This document shows, one piece after another, positions 62,758-64,000 of a stretch of 64,000 bases of DNA. A program made the position numbers and the translations under genes. A model generated the notes under the pieces. That model had not been told where the DNA came from and searched no databases. It was given only the letters and a program-made list of their open reading frames with translations. Every line of letters starts with the position of its first letter. Position 1 is the stretch's first letter. The DNA is from Amycolatopsis tolypomycina (lineage in GTDB: Bacteria; Actinomycetota; Actinomycetes; Mycobacteriales; Pseudonocardiaceae). The stretch is from the NCBI RefSeq assembly GCF_900105945.1, contig NZ_FNSO01000004.1, forward strand, positions 6,700,001 through 6,764,000. Direction: 5' to 3'.

Positions 62758-63716
62758 GCTTCGACGGTAGACCTTCGGAATGTGCGCCGGTAGCTGTCCG
62801 GGCCGACACCGGCTTCGGCGCGCATCCGCCGCCGGAGGTTCGCCGCCGTGCCCAGCCCGGAGCGCTCGGCGACCCGCTCGACCGGCAGCGACGTCGTCTC
62901 CAGCAGCCGCTGCGCGTACCGGACGCGCTGGACGCGCAGCCAGCGGCCCGGCGTCACGCCGGTGGCCGCGGCGAACTCGCGGTGGAACGTCCGTTCGCTC
63001 ATCCGCGCGTGCCCGACGAGGTCCTCGACGCCGATGCCGTCCCCGAGGCGGGCGAGCGCCCAGTCCATTGTGGACGCCAGACCGGGCCGGCCTGCCGACG
63101 GCGGCAGCGGGGTGTCGACGTACTGGCGCTGCCCGCCCTCGCGCGCCGGCGGCATCACCAGCCGGCGTGCCAGCGTGGCGGCGACGTCGGCGCCGTGGTC
63201 GCGCCGGACCAGGTACAGGCAGAGGTCGAGGCCGCCGACGACGCCCGCCGACGTCAGGACGCCGCCGTCGTCGGTGTAGAGCACGTCGCGCTGCAGGTCC
63301 GCGCGCGGCGCGACGACGGCGAGCGCGTCGAGGTCACGCCAGTGCGTGGTCGCCGGCCGGCCGTCGAGCAGGCCGGCGGCGGCGAGGGTGAACGCGCCGG
63401 AGCACAGCCCGGCGACGGTCGCCCCGGCCCGGTGCGCCCGGCGCAGCGCCGCGACGGCCGCCGGGGGCACGGGCGCGCGGGGGTCGTCGCGGCCCGGCGC
63501 CAGCACGAGGTCGCAGCCGTCGAGCCCGGCGAGCCCGTGCGTGGCCGCGACGTCGCCGAAGGGTGACACGGGCGTTCGCGCCCGGCCGGAGCTGCACAGC
63601 CGGACCGTGAACGGGCCGATCCCGCTGTCGGTCCGGTCCTGGGCCCAGACCTCGCCGATCACCGCGAGGTCGAACATCCGGGTGCCGGGCAGCAGCAGAA
63701 CGCCGACGGTGCGCAT
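62736..63716 (-). CDS. GlxA-type AraC regulator (DJ-1/PfpI-like plus HTH)
   Basis: 326 residues. The N-terminal domain has [18 protein letters not shown] around its Cys; the AraC domain (about 225-326) has [31 protein letters not shown] and [26 protein letters not shown] (63723-63728) ends six bases before the ATG. It overlaps the start of the hydratase gene by 22 bases and is divergent from the isochorismatase-family gene, its probable target. Confidence 0.9.
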   Translation of the reverse strand: MRTVGVLLLPGTRMFDLAVIGEVWAQDRTDSGIGPFTVRLCSSGRARTPVSPFGDVAATHGLAGLDGCDLVLAPGRDDPRAPVPPAAVAALRRAHRAGATVAGLCSGAFTLAAAGLLDGRPATTHWRDLDALAVVAPRADLQRDVLYTDDGGVLTSAGVVGGLDLCLYLVRRDHGADVAATLARRLVMPPAREGGQRQYVDTPLPPSAGRPGLASTMDWALARLGDGIGVEDLVGHARMSERTFHREFAAATGVTPGRWLRVQRVRYAQRLLETTSLPVERVAERSGLGTAANLRRRMRAEAGVGPDSYRRTFRRSTVEACTSISS

Positions 63717-63722
63717 GGCAGA

Positions 63723-63728
63723 AAAGTA
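63723..63728 (-). promoter_or_regulatory. -10 hexamer of a leaderless GlxA-type regulator transcript
   Basis: TACTTT on the minus strand ends six bases before the ATG at 63716. Confidence 0.45.
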
Positions 63729-63787
63729 TCGCATCGCGCGTCTTCTGCCACTCCCCACGCGCCGGTCACGCGGCGAAACTCGGCGGT

Positions 63788-64000
63788 ATGACCGAACCGG
63801 CACTCATCCTCATCGACGTCCAGCGCGGGTTCGACGACCCGGAGTTCTGGGGCCCGCGCAACAACCCGGGCGCCGAGGCGAACATGAAGGCCCTGCTCGA
63901 CGCCTGGCAGGAGCGGCGGCTGCCCGTCGTGCTCGTGCACCACGACTCGCCGAAACCGGGCTCGCCGCTGCGGCCGGGGCAGCCCGGCAACGACTTCAAG
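63788..64000 (+). CDS. Isochorismatase-family hydrolase, N-terminal part
   Basis: Truncated by the right edge after 71 residues. [21 protein letters not shown] gives the catalytic Asp of the isochorismatase/nicotinamidase fold, and [21 protein letters not shown] follows as in the family. The Lys and Cys of the triad would be outside the window. Divergent from the GlxA-type regulator. Confidence 0.82.
   Translation, partial: MTEPALILIDVQRGFDDPEFWGPRNNPGAEANMKALLDAWQERRLPVVLVHHDSPKPGSPLRPGQPGNDFK

Overview
The window reads as chromosomal DNA of a high-GC actinomycete, most probably Amycolatopsis or a close relative in the Pseudonocardiaceae. The evidence is the strong G+C bias, many GTG and TTG starts, an F420-type oxidoreductase, the EndoMS/NucS mismatch nuclease, the CysO-CysM-Mec sulfur-carrier cysteine pathway, a BVMO/TetR pair resembling EthA/EthR, and gene order that follows the Mycobacterium tuberculosis Rv1329c-Rv1341 block. 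The genus is an inference. No transposase, integrase, CRISPR array, rRNA or prophage was seen.

Left part (1-21.7 kb). An edge-truncated NIT-domain sensor kinase is followed by a TenA-like protein, an acyl-CoA synthetase, an SDR dehydrogenase, an MFS transporter and a membrane diguanylate cyclase. Then come an uncharacterised protein, an unusual phospholipase A2-acyltransferase-DUF4383 fusion, an LCP (LytR-CpsA-Psr) wall ligase and an HTH regulator. A BVMO/TetR pair, a DUF3618 protein, an odd class-I tRNA with a UAG anticodon, a GlxA-type regulator and several small or secreted proteins complete this part, ending in a Bcp peroxiredoxin.

Central part (21.7-41.5 kb). This is a conserved housekeeping block. 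On the minus strand lie clpS-DUF2017-P1 peptidase, mec-cysO-cysM-racemase, and rhomboid-murI-MBL phosphodiesterase-rph-rdgB. An arylamine N-acetyltransferase gene is inserted between the last two groups. On the plus strand lie pncB-pncA-KDPG aldolase, bioY and a DinG-type helicase. A minus-strand group of ctaD, serB, a PTH2 peptidyl-tRNA hydrolase and OsmC follows; ctaD is separated from serB by a strong terminator hairpin.

Right part (41.6-64 kb). This part carries accessory metabolism: an opine-type dehydrogenase, an alkaline-phosphatase-superfamily phosphodiesterase, a Cys/Met gamma-type PLP enzyme facing an Lrp regulator, and a translationally coupled LLM oxidoreductase-deaminase-TrmO operon. 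It also holds a tandem-duplicated 3-hydroxyacyl-CoA dehydrogenase, a PTS-type dihydroxyacetone kinase operon (dhaK-dhaL-dhaM), a sodium:solute symporter with a small membrane partner, and a papain-like orphan protein. NucS and a NUDIX hydrolase share a 36-bp divergent promoter region, followed by an enoyl-CoA hydratase and a second GlxA regulator, which faces an edge-truncated isochorismatase-family gene.

Two patterns recur. First, about twenty genes have a TANNNT-like hexamer ending 6-8 nt before the start codon and no ribosome-binding site, as expected for leaderless transcripts. Second, plus-strand and minus-strand genes meet tail to tail either with abutting or overlapping stop codons or across long perfect palindromes.
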